In this document: positions 37,883 through 46,040 of the stretch, piece after piece
Numbering within the stretch: the first letter of the stretch is position 1
Layout: each line of letters begins with the position of its first letter
Origin: Geobacteraceae bacterium
GTDB lineage: Bacteria > Desulfobacterota > Desulfuromonadia > Geobacterales > Pseudopelobacteraceae
Length of the DNA stretch: 64,000 nucleotides
Assembly: GCA_016720395.1 (NCBI GenBank)
Contig: JADKKR010000005.1
Coordinates: forward strand, 365,375-429,374
Reading direction: 5' to 3'
Position numbers and translations under genes: made by a program
Notes under the pieces: model-generated
Told to the model about the DNA's origin: nothing
Database searches by the model: none
The model's input: only the letters and a program-made list of their open reading frames with translations

Positions 37883-38857
37883 GTGAAAATGTATCTGTTA
37901 AAACGCATACTGATGCTGATCCCGCTGATGCTGGGTATCACCCTGATCACCTTCACGGTTATCCATCTGGCGCCCGGCGAGCCGGTGGAGATGCAGATGG
38001 CCATGAACCCCAAGGTGGGCAAGGATGCCCGTGAACGGCTGCGCAAGTTCTACGGCCTGGACCGGCCGCTGCACGAACAGTACGTTACCTGGGTCGGCAA
38101 ACTGGCCCGCCTCGATCTGGGGCGCTCCTTTTCGCCCGATAACCGTCCGGTGCTGGACAAGATCAAGGAACGCCTGCCGGTCACGCTGTCGCTTAACATC
38201 ATCGCCCTGCTGCTGGAGTTCGGCCTGGCCATTCCGATCGGCATCATGGCCGCCACGCATCGTGATACCTGGCTGGACAAAGGTATAACCGTCTTTGTCT
38301 TCGTCGGATTTGCGGTCCCGACCTTCTGGCTGGCCTTGCTGCTGATGTACTTCTTCGGCGTCAAGCTGAACTGGCTGCCCATCTCCGGCCTGCACTCGCT
38401 CGGCAGCGACAATTTCGGCACCCTGCGCTATCTCTGGGACCTGGCCAAACACCTGGTCATGCCGGTCATGGTGGCCTCCTTCGGCAGTCTGGCCGGGCTG
38501 TCACGCTACATGCGCTCCACCATGCTCAACGTCATCGGCCAGGATTACATCACAACTGCGCGGGCCAAAGGGCTCTCCGAACGGGTTGTTATCTACAAGC
38601 ATGCCCTGCGCAACGCCCTGCTGCCCCTGATCACCCTGCTCGGATTTTCCATACCCGGCCTGATCGGCGGCAGTGTCATTTTCGAGACTATCTTTGCCAT
38701 CCCCGGCATGGGACAGCTCTTCTACCAGGGAGCCATGTCCCGTGACTACCCGGTGGTCATGGGCATCCTGGTGATCGGTGCCTTCCTGACCCTGATCGGC
38801 AACCTGATCGCCGACGTGTGCTACGCCCTGGCTGATCCGCGCATCCGGCAAAGTTAG
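37883..38857 (+). CDS. ABC transporter permease, DppB/OppB type
   Basis: A 324-residue inner-membrane permease with six spans. The N-terminal stretch [21 protein letters not shown] is typical of DppB, and [14 protein letters not shown] follows. The EAA loop is readable as [29 protein letters not shown]. The start is GTG 37883 (or ATG 37889). Its ribosome-binding site, GAGAG, is the last part of the right arm of the preceding insert. Works with the downstream DppC-like permease and the upstream binding protein. Confidence 0.93.
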   Translation: MKMYLLKRILMLIPLMLGITLITFTVIHLAPGEPVEMQMAMNPKVGKDARERLRKFYGLDRPLHEQYVTWVGKLARLDLGRSFSPDNRPVLDKIKERLPVTLSLNIIALLLEFGLAIPIGIMAATHRDTWLDKGITVFVFVGFAVPTFWLALLLMYFFGVKLNWLPISGLHSLGSDNFGTLRYLWDLAKHLVMPVMVASFGSLAGLSRYMRSTMLNVIGQDYITTARAKGLSERVVIYKHALRNALLPLITLLGFSIPGLIGGSVIFETIFAIPGMGQLFYQGAMSRDYPVVMGILVIGAFLTLIGNLIADVCYALADPRIRQS

Positions 38858-39036
38858 TAGAGGCGGTCTCTCACAGAGCTCACAGAGGCTCAGAGGGAAC
38901 CCCAAAATAAGTTGAAATTGCAGATTGATAAGGGTCTAAGTTTTTGAAAATACCGCCTATTCAGTGTTAAGTTTGTCATATTTTGAGTTATCCATTTTTT
39001 TGAATTATCTCCGTGCCTCTGTGCGCTCTGTGAGAG
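38858..39036. mobile_element. Short repeat-bounded insert without a gene
   Basis: A second insert of the same type, about 180 nt. The left arm (38868-38896) reads CTCTCACAGAGCTCACAGAG and continues GCTCAGAGG. The right arm (39009-39036) is its inverted copy with 25 of 28 positions matching. Left flanks of both inserts share TARTARAGGCGG, starting at the stop codon of the upstream gene. The inner 110 nt are AT-rich, have no coding sign, and include ACCGCCT, which is the reverse complement of the AGGCGGT at the left edge. I infer a non-autonomous relative of the insert at 37405-37876. Confidence 0.65.
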
Positions 39037-39043
39037 ATGATTT

Positions 39044-39898
39044 ATGGCCTTTAAACACACATACTTCTATGCAATCTTCTGGCAGCGCTTCAAGCGCAAC
39101 CACCTGGCCATGTCCGGTGCCTGCGTGGTGGCAGCGCTGTTTGTGATCTCGCTGCTGGCCCAGGTAATCGCACCCTGGGAACCTAACGCCATCAACGCCT
39201 GGTCGGTGCTGTCACCCCCCTCCTGGCAGCACTGGTTCGGCACTGATGAACTCGGCCGTGATGTCTTGAGCCGGATCATTTTCGGCGCGCAGATCTCGCT
39301 CAAGGTCGGGTTCGTGGCAGTGGGGATTGCGGTGTCAATCGGTACGGTAGTGGGACTCGTGTCCGGGTATTACAGCGGTCTGGTTGATGCCACACTGATG
39401 CGATTCGTGGATATCATGCTCTGCTTCCCGGCTTTTTTCCTGATCCTGGCGGTTATTACCGTCCGTGAACCATCCATCTGGAATATCATGATCGTCATCG
39501 GTCTGACCGGCTGGATGGGGGTCGCCCGGCTGGTGCGCGCCGAAACGCTCTCCATCCGGGAGATGGACTACATCCTGGCGGCCCGCTGTATCGGCTGCTC
39601 GGATGCCCGCATCATCTTCCGTCATATTCTGCCCAACGCCATCTCGCCCGTGCTGGTGTCAGCCTCCCTGGGAGTCGCCGGCGCCATCCTGACCGAATCG
39701 GCCCTGTCGTTCCTCGGTATCGGCGTCCTGCCGCCGACCCCCAGCTGGGGCAATATCCTGACCTCGGGCAAGGACTACATCGAATTTGCCTGGTGGCTGT
39801 CGCTCTTCCCCGGCCTGTCGATCCTGATCACGGTGCTGGCCTACAACCTGCTGGGCGAGGGCATCCGTGATGCGCTTGATCCCCGTGTAAAGCGCTGA
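39044..39898 (+). CDS. ABC transporter permease, DppC/OppC type
   Basis: A 284-residue permease with six spans. Family signatures include HWFGTDELGRDVLSRIIFGAQISL and the EAA loop DYILAARCIGCSDARIIFRHILPNAI, and the C-terminal GEGIRDALDPRVKR. Its GAGAG ribosome-binding site, 7 nt upstream of ATG, lies in the right arm of the second insert. The stop overlaps the photolyase start by TGATG. The expected ATPase genes (DppD/DppF) do not follow; they must be elsewhere or absent. Confidence 0.94.
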   Translation: MAFKHTYFYAIFWQRFKRNHLAMSGACVVAALFVISLLAQVIAPWEPNAINAWSVLSPPSWQHWFGTDELGRDVLSRIIFGAQISLKVGFVAVGIAVSIGTVVGLVSGYYSGLVDATLMRFVDIMLCFPAFFLILAVITVREPSIWNIMIVIGLTGWMGVARLVRAETLSIREMDYILAARCIGCSDARIIFRHILPNAISPVLVSASLGVAGAILTESALSFLGIGVLPPTPSWGNILTSGKDYIEFAWWLSLFPGLSILITVLAYNLLGEGIRDALDPRVKR

Positions 39899-41268
39899 TG
39901 ACGGTCGATCAGCGCCGCATCTTTAATCTCAATGACATCCCCGTTTCCGGCGGCCCTGTTGTCTACTGGATGAGCCGCGACCAGCGCGTGGCCGACAACT
40001 GGGCCCTGCTGCATGCCCAGCAGCTGGCCCTGCAGGGGAACGTACCGCTGGCGGTGGTCTTCGCACTGGCACCTGCCTTTCTCGGAGCGACCGTAAGGCA
40101 GTACGCTTTCATGCTGCGCGGTCTTGACCAGGTTGCGGCGCGTCTCCAAGAGCTGAATATCCCCTTCATTCTTCTGCGTGGCAACCCGCCTGACGAGGTC
40201 TGCCGGTTTACCCGGGAGCATAACCCGGGCGCGCTGGTTTGCGACTTCGACCCGCTGCGCATCAAGCGTGCCTGGCGAGATCAGGTGGCAATCGATTCAG
40301 GTGTGGCCTGCATCGAGGTTGATTCCCACAACATTGTTCCCTGCCGGATTGCATCGCCAAAGCTTGAATACGGGGCCTATACCATCCGTCCGAAGATTCA
40401 TCGCCTGTTGCCGGAGTTCCTGACGGATTTTCCACAACCGGTGCGGCATCCCTCTGACTGGCAAAACCTCTCTCAAGCGCACTTTTCCAAAGAGGGTGGG
40501 GCTGAATCAATTCTCTCCTCATTATCCATAGATGGCAGGGTGGGGGAAGTGGCGTCAGTTGTAGCGGGTGAAGCGGCAGCCCACCGGCATCTCCTCGATT
40601 TTATCACCCATGGACTTGACCGTTACGACAGCCTGCGCAACGACCCTAATGCCGCCGGCCAGTCCGGCCTGTCTCCCTGGCTCCATTTTGGCCAGCTCTC
40701 TGCCCAGCGGGCGGCGCTGGAGGCCGGTCGGGCCGCAGGGGGCACCGTGTCCGGCGATGCTTTTCTGGAAGAACTGGTTATCCGGCGGGAACTTTCTGAT
40801 AACTTCTGCTGGTACAACATGAACTATGACCGGGTGCAGGGCTTTCCGGAGTGGGCACAGAAGACCATCGCTGAGCATCGTCACGACCGCCGGGAATTCA
40901 CCTATTCCTGCGAGCAGTTCGAAGCCGGGGAGACCCATGATCCGCTCTGGAATTCCGCCCAGGCCGAGATGAGAACGTCCGGCCGGATGCACGGCTACCT
41001 GCGTATGTACTGGGCCAAGAAGATCCTGGAATGGACGCCTTCTCCCGAGGCAGCCATGCAGACCGCCATCTATCTCAACGACCGCTACCAGCTGGACGGC
41101 CGCGATCCCAACGGCTACGCCGGCATAGCCTGGAGCATCGGCGGCGTTCATGACCGGGCCTGGGGCCAACGGCCGGTATTCGGCAAGATCCGCTATATGA
41201 ACAGCAAGGGGTGCAGGCGAAAATTCGATGTGGACAGACATATACACACCTGGGCCGGTATTCGATGA
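39898..41268 (+). CDS. phr: Class II deoxyribodipyrimidine photolyase
   Basis: A 456-residue class II CPD photolyase, which repairs pyrimidine dimers with blue light and FADH-. The N-terminal antenna-type domain starts at PVVYWMSRDQRVADNWAL. Class II signatures in the FAD domain are HGYLRMYWAKKILEW, LDGRDPNGYAGIAWSIGGVHDRAWG and the final FGKIRYMNSKGCRRKFDVD. The start overlaps the upstream permease stop, so it is probably translated from the same message despite an unrelated function. Confidence 0.95.
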   Translation: MTVDQRRIFNLNDIPVSGGPVVYWMSRDQRVADNWALLHAQQLALQGNVPLAVVFALAPAFLGATVRQYAFMLRGLDQVAARLQELNIPFILLRGNPPDEVCRFTREHNPGALVCDFDPLRIKRAWRDQVAIDSGVACIEVDSHNIVPCRIASPKLEYGAYTIRPKIHRLLPEFLTDFPQPVRHPSDWQNLSQAHFSKEGGAESILSSLSIDGRVGEVASVVAGEAAAHRHLLDFITHGLDRYDSLRNDPNAAGQSGLSPWLHFGQLSAQRAALEAGRAAGGTVSGDAFLEELVIRRELSDNFCWYNMNYDRVQGFPEWAQKTIAEHRHDRREFTYSCEQFEAGETHDPLWNSAQAEMRTSGRMHGYLRMYWAKKILEWTPSPEAAMQTAIYLNDRYQLDGRDPNGYAGIAWSIGGVHDRAWGQRPVFGKIRYMNSKGCRRKFDVDRHIHTWAGIR

Positions 41269-41310
41269 TGCGCACTCAACGACAGCGCATGAACCTCCTC
41301 AGGGAATTAT

Positions 41311-41660
41311 TCATTCCGCATCGGCCTGTTTAACTTCGGCCTGGCAAACGCCGGTGTGGAGTTCTCAAACGTCGTTACGGTGACCTGGCAGGTTGATGTT
41401 GGGAAAAACCGCCGCTATCTTCGGATTCGACTGCCTAGCAGTCGTTCTGGGTTTCAAGCTGCCGAACGGCGACAGAAAACGCGATCTGCTGGTTATCTGC
41501 GTCATCACAGGAACGGGCTTTACGGTTGCGATATTTGTTGCCGGGCAGGTGTTTGTAGACCACGCGGTCATGGAAGCGGCCAAGATGGAAGCCATGTTCA
41601 CTATTGCTGCTGCGGTTATTGGTATCGTACTTGGCAAAGTGCTTGGTGTGCGGAAGCGTG
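41311..41660 (+). pseudogene. nhaA: C-terminal remnant of Na+/H+ antiporter NhaA, frameshifted
   Basis: The sequence encodes NhaA C-terminal blocks. In one frame NFGLANAGVEFSNVVTVTW can be read from about 41327. After a shift near 41390 the next frame gives LGKTAAIFGFDCLAVVLGF, TGFTVAIFVAGQVFVD and EAAKMEAMFTIAAAVIGIVLGKVLG. NhaA normally has about 390-440 residues; only the last about 110 are here. An in-frame stop lies just before the first block. The piece cannot make a working antiporter. No recombinase or repeat explains the loss of the N-terminal part. Confidence 0.85.
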
Positions 41661-41818
41661 TGCGGTGGTCGGAATATCCATTCGAGATGGCGTCGGGTCA
41701 GTTGCTCGTGAACGCAGCAGTACGACCGAAAATATTAATCGGCGCGATCCGGGAGCAGGGGATGATTGGGCCATGTCAACAGTTCCAAAATATCGAACAA
41801 ACAAAGTATCCTTACAGA

Positions 41819-42055
41819 TTATTCATTCATCTCAGATACCGCTTTAGCCCTTTTTCGAGCCAGTGCTTTAGATAGTCTTGCCCGTACCACTTGGCTGATC
41901 TGGTTCACGTCAGTCGTTGTTGTACAACTTTCCTGCATCAGTTGTTCAGACATAAGTATCTTGTCAATCTTGCAATCCATTTCGTCCAAACGTTTGATGA
42001 TAGCCAACAGTTGCTGTCGGACAAACAGCTCGCCTTCATTTATCATATCATTCAC
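41819..42055 (-). CDS. Small coiled-coil protein following the diguanylate cyclase
   Basis: A 78-residue protein of charged, helical character (for example LLAIIKRLDEMDCKIDKILM). It has no signal peptide or known domain that I can recognise. The ATG at 42055 is 6 nt after the cyclase stop and AGGTGA is just upstream (a second ATG follows at 42046), so co-translation is likely. Function unknown. Confidence 0.55.
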   Translation of the reverse strand: MNDMINEGELFVRQQLLAIIKRLDEMDCKIDKILMSEQLMQESCTTTTDVNQISQVVRARLSKALARKRAKAVSEMNE

Positions 42056-42061
42056 CTGTCT

Positions 42062-42925
42062 TCAGTCGACTGTTTCAAACTCCGCAGTATTTTTCCCCTT
42101 TTCCTTGGCAACATACATCATCTTATCGGCCTTCCCAATTAATGCATCATAGGTGCCACTGATTTGCATGCAGGTCACAACCCCGATACTGGCAGTCACT
42201 TGCCACCCTGATTGGCTGGTCATAATATTGAGCGCCTTGACCAGTTTATCTATCGCATTTCGAACACTGACTTCATCAGCTTCCGGAAAACAGATGGTAA
42301 ATTCGTCCCCGCCTATACGGCCTGCGATGTCTGTCTTGCGGATTGTGTTGATGATGGTTTCACTGACATGCTGTAAAAGTTTATCGCCACGAGCGTGCCC
42401 TTCTGTGTCATTAACCTCTTTAAAATTATCCAGATCAATGAATGCCAGCGAGAGCGGGTGATTATAACGCCGGGCGCGGTTCATTTCATCTTCCACTCGT
42501 TCGCGGAAAGCCCCTTTGTTCAAGAGCCCGGTTAACCGGTCGGTATCAGCCCTCATGCGTTCACGTTCAAGTGCCCGGCGCAGCTGAGACTGTAATGATA
42601 TGGTGTATGCAATCAGGGAGAAAACTCCAAAGCGGGTAAAGGCATTCCAGGATAGTATTGCATCATTTTCCCCTGGGAGTTTATTGATAAAATTGACGAT
42701 GAACCAACATGCTGCTGCACCTGCAGCAACTATAATGCCCTCCGACTTGCCACAGAACCAAGCCGAAACGAGTATCGGCACCGAGTAGAGCAGCATCATA
42801 GAGATATGCGCTCCTGTCAGATTGTCATAGTAGCCGATCAGCGCAGTAACCAATATCGACAAGAAAAAAACAAGGCGATGGTATATCAATTTGTACATTT
42901 CCCTTTGTTCTATGGAAATTCGCAT
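42062..42925 (-). CDS. Membrane-bound diguanylate cyclase
   Basis: A 287-residue protein with about four N-terminal spans (residues about 13-110) and a C-terminal GGDEF domain. The active-site motif is intact (AGRIGGDEFTICF). An inhibitory I-site RKTD lies five residues before it. The protein should make cyclic di-GMP and be product-inhibited. There is no EAL domain or extra sensor domain apart from the membrane part. An alternative start is ATG 42898 (MYKLIYHR). It lies 94 nt downstream of otsB on the same strand. Confidence 0.93.
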   Translation of the reverse strand: MRISIEQREMYKLIYHRLVFFLSILVTALIGYYDNLTGAHISMMLLYSVPILVSAWFCGKSEGIIVAAGAAACWFIVNFINKLPGENDAILSWNAFTRFGVFSLIAYTISLQSQLRRALERERMRADTDRLTGLLNKGAFRERVEDEMNRARRYNHPLSLAFIDLDNFKEVNDTEGHARGDKLLQHVSETIINTIRKTDIAGRIGGDEFTICFPEADEVSVRNAIDKLVKALNIMTSQSGWQVTASIGVVTCMQISGTYDALIGKADKMMYVAKEKGKNTAEFETVD

Positions 42926-43019
42926 ATGTAGTAATGTCTTACTGGGTAAGCGTAGTAAATGTAAACGTTATAGTATGTAATGGCAACGACGGCTTGATTT
43001 GTATTTTAGTGTGGCAGTA

Positions 43020-43775
43020 TTATTCCAGCATTCCGACCATTGAATTAAGAAGCCCCAGCAATGCGGATTGTCTTTTTAGATAATACGGCGCGGCCGTCTG
43101 GTCATCCTTTCCGATATGTATTCCAAAAACATCGACATTTACCAGTTTAAAGACTTCTTCATCGGTGACATCGTCACCAATAAAAATCGCCCGTTGTAAC
43201 CCGAACATCTCCATGGCGGCCACAAGTGCATCTCCTTTTGTCAACGCTTCCATCGGAAGCAGATTGACAACAAATTTACCGCCTATTCTTCGAGGTGTCG
43301 GTACGAGTTTTCCTATTGCAGCATCAATTAGCGAGAGTGTGTTTTCCACATCGTCAGCCTTGCGGTAATGAAGTGAAAGAGAATCTCCCTTAAACTCGAT
43401 TTCCACTCCCTGTGCGGTACTGAGTATGTCGAGCAGTTTTTCATGCCACATCTGACAAATACTCGATGTCTTACAGTCCAAACTGCCTGCTTGGGCAGGC
43501 CATTCAGCACCATGGTTGCCGACAAGTAACTGTGGCTCGAATGCGAGAATTGCCATGGCATCCTGCCGAGACCTGCCGGTGATTACAGCAACTTTAGCCA
43601 CTTTTGCAAGCCGCCCGAGTGTGGCACGGACAGGTTCCGATACCCGCACCGCCGAATAGTCCTCGACAATCGGAGCAAGTGTGCCGTCCAGATCGAAAGC
43701 GAACAGAGTGTCCGGTGCTACATATCGAGCCATATCAGAAAGCCCTTTAGGACTGAACAGGTACGTTGATTTCAT
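43020..43775 (-). CDS. otsB: Trehalose-6-phosphate phosphatase
   Basis: A 251-residue HAD-superfamily phosphatase that converts trehalose 6-phosphate to trehalose. HAD motif I is FAFDLDGTLAPI, motif II region is VAVITGRSR, and the late Asp motif is FIGDDVTDEEVF. Its ATG overlaps the otsA stop in ATGA, so the two steps of the pathway are coupled in translation. Last gene of the malQ-treS-otsA-otsB group. Confidence 0.95.
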   Translation of the reverse strand: MKSTYLFSPKGLSDMARYVAPDTLFAFDLDGTLAPIVEDYSAVRVSEPVRATLGRLAKVAKVAVITGRSRQDAMAILAFEPQLLVGNHGAEWPAQAGSLDCKTSSICQMWHEKLLDILSTAQGVEIEFKGDSLSLHYRKADDVENTLSLIDAAIGKLVPTPRRIGGKFVVNLLPMEALTKGDALVAAMEMFGLQRAIFIGDDVTDEEVFKLVNVDVFGIHIGKDDQTAAPYYLKRQSALLGLLNSMVGMLE

Positions 43776-46012
43776 GATGCTCTCCCGATTCTTGTAGCCA
43801 GTTTTTCCCGCTGACGGACCCGGGCAGCATCCAGGAGCATTCTGCCGGCCCAGCGGTAGACATTGAAGTCGCGTACCTGTGACCGCATGCTGCGCATCCG
43901 CTCCTGCTGTTCGTATTCCGGCATGGTCAGCCCTTGGTAGAGCGCCTCGGCGGTCTGCTCCACATGGTAGGGGTTGACGATCAGTGCCTCGTACAGCTCG
44001 TTGGCAGCGCCGGTAAACTGGCTCAGGACCAGGACTCCACGTTCATCGTCTCGGGACGCCACAAACTCCTTGGCAACCAGATTCATGCCGTCGTGGAGGC
44101 TGGTGACCATGCAGACCTGGGCTGCCCGGTAATAGCGATTGACCTGGTCCGGCTCATGGTGCTCCGCCTTGAGGATGATGGCCTTGCGTCCGTCACGGGT
44201 AAAGCGCGCGTTGATGCGTTCCTCCAGGGCATGTAGCCTCGTTTCGAAGGCCTGGTACTCCTCCAGTGCCGATCGGCTCGGAGCGGCGATCTGGATAAAG
44301 CTGAAGCGCCCCACCAGTTCGGGGTGCAGTTCCAGCATCCGCTCGACCGCGTTGAAACGTTCCAGGATGCCCTTGGTATAGTCCATCCGGTCAACGCCGA
44401 TCCCCAGCAGTTGATCCTCGGGGAGGCCCAGTTCTGCCAGGATCTCCGCTCGAGTCTGTTCCACCGGCGGCAGAGTACCCTGCCATGGGGGCGGCCACTG
44501 GATCGAGATCGGATAGCTCTCCACCATGGTCAACTGGCCGCGACGGGCGATGGTTGATGATTCATGCTCGATGCGGGTTTCCAGGTAGCGGTCCACCGTC
44601 TCCAGGAAATTCTTGCAGTGATAGGGGGTATGAAAACCAAGAATAGTACTCCCCAGCATCCCTTCCAGCAACTCCTCACGCCAGGGGCAGATGCCGAATG
44701 ACTCCGGGTTGGGCCAGGGGATATGCCAGAAGGTGATGATGGTGGCTTTGGGCAGCGCCTTGCGGATCATCCCCGGCAGCAGAGCAAAGTGATAATCCTG
44801 AACCAACACAACCGGATTGTCGCTGTCCGCCTCCTTTACCACCGCATCGGCAAAGCGCTGGTTGATCTTGACATACTGAACCCAGTCGCTGGTGCGAAAC
44901 ACCGGCCGGACATGGGCTATATGGCAGAGCGGCCAGAACCCCTCGTTGGAGAAACCGTAGTAATACCCTTTTTCCTCCTCTTCCGTGAGCCAGATACGCC
45001 GCAGGTTGTATTCGGGCTTATCAGGCGGCACCATGACTCGGTCGTAGGCGTCCACGGTTTCACCGTCGGCGCTTCCGCTGCCATGGGCAATCCAGGTGCC
45101 GGAACAGGCGCGCATGACCGGTTCAACAGCGGTCACCAGGCCGCTAGCGGGGCGGTGTACCTTTATTTCGCCATTTTCTTTGCTATGAATATATGGTTCA
45201 CGGTTGGAGACAACTATTATTTTTTCTCCGGTCAGCTGTTTATGGAGCAGATTTCGAAGAGTATCGGGACTCCAGGTAATGGTCGAGTCATCGGCCAGGC
45301 GCCGTTCGGCATCCATGGAGCGCAGCAGGGTTTTCAGATCACCCACCAGCGGCTGTAACTCCGAATTGACCTTTTGATCAGAGAACGGCTTGAGAAGGCC
45401 TTCGCCCTTGAGCATCGCCCTGACCCCCTCCATCCAGCCGCGCCAGCTCAGGTGAGCCACAAATACGGTTACCAGCGAGGTTACAATTCCCAGCACGACA
45501 AAGAGTAAAATGACGTACGTGCGGGTATCTGCGCTTCGCCGTTCCATAAAACTCGTATCATGGACAAGGATCAGAGATCCGTTGATTCCTCCCTCCTGTG
45601 TGATCTTGTGACGTGCAACGTGCACCGCGCCCTCTGGTAGCTGAAGTATCTGGCTTGCCTCCTTGTTATCATTGACCTCAGATGAGCAACTGATGCTCTT
45701 GGGAAACGTCGGTGTGCGGTACAACAACTCTCCCCGGTCACTGCAAAAGCCGAGCGCCAGCAGGCGTTCATCCTGGATGGAACGGAGCAGCAGCGAGTTG
45801 ATCCGGGATTTGTTCCCCTGCTGGAGAAGTTCAGCCAACGGTTCATGCAGGGTATTGGCAATCAGGCGGGAACGGATATCCATATCCCTGATAAACCAGC
45901 GCTTGTTCAGCTTGTCCACAAACGGAACCACTGCATAGGCCAGCAGCCCCAGGGTTACCACCAGGGGTACGATAAATCGTAAAGAAAGCTTAAGTGACCT
46001 GAATCCGCGCAT
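43772..46012 (-). CDS. otsA: Trehalose-6-phosphate synthase with N-terminal membrane sensor-like domain
   Basis: A 746-residue protein. The C-terminal 480 residues (from about 264, [14 protein letters not shown]) are a GT20 glycosyltransferase that joins UDP-glucose and glucose 6-phosphate. Blocks include [44 protein letters not shown] and [15 protein letters not shown]. The N-terminal part has a span at 11-31, a loop of about 130 residues outside the membrane, and a second span at 166-187. The layout resembles sensor kinases. Ordinary OtsA lacks this part. It suggests that the enzyme is tethered to the membrane and may respond to an external signal. Overlaps otsB by 4 nt. Confidence 0.92.
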   Translation of the reverse strand: MRGFRSLKLSLRFIVPLVVTLGLLAYAVVPFVDKLNKRWFIRDMDIRSRLIANTLHEPLAELLQQGNKSRINSLLLRSIQDERLLALGFCSDRGELLYRTPTFPKSISCSSEVNDNKEASQILQLPEGAVHVARHKITQEGGINGSLILVHDTSFMERRSADTRTYVILLFVVLGIVTSLVTVFVAHLSWRGWMEGVRAMLKGEGLLKPFSDQKVNSELQPLVGDLKTLLRSMDAERRLADDSTITWSPDTLRNLLHKQLTGEKIIVVSNREPYIHSKENGEIKVHRPASGLVTAVEPVMRACSGTWIAHGSGSADGETVDAYDRVMVPPDKPEYNLRRIWLTEEEEKGYYYGFSNEGFWPLCHIAHVRPVFRTSDWVQYVKINQRFADAVVKEADSDNPVVLVQDYHFALLPGMIRKALPKATIITFWHIPWPNPESFGICPWREELLEGMLGSTILGFHTPYHCKNFLETVDRYLETRIEHESSTIARRGQLTMVESYPISIQWPPPWQGTLPPVEQTRAEILAELGLPEDQLLGIGVDRMDYTKGILERFNAVERMLELHPELVGRFSFIQIAAPSRSALEEYQAFETRLHALEERINARFTRDGRKAIILKAEHHEPDQVNRYYRAAQVCMVTSLHDGMNLVAKEFVASRDDERGVLVLSQFTGAANELYEALIVNPYHVEQTAEALYQGLTMPEYEQQERMRSMRSQVRDFNVYRWAGRMLLDAARVRQREKLATRIGRAS

Positions 46013-46040
46013 TGTTAATTCCTTTCTAGCGATTGTCCGG

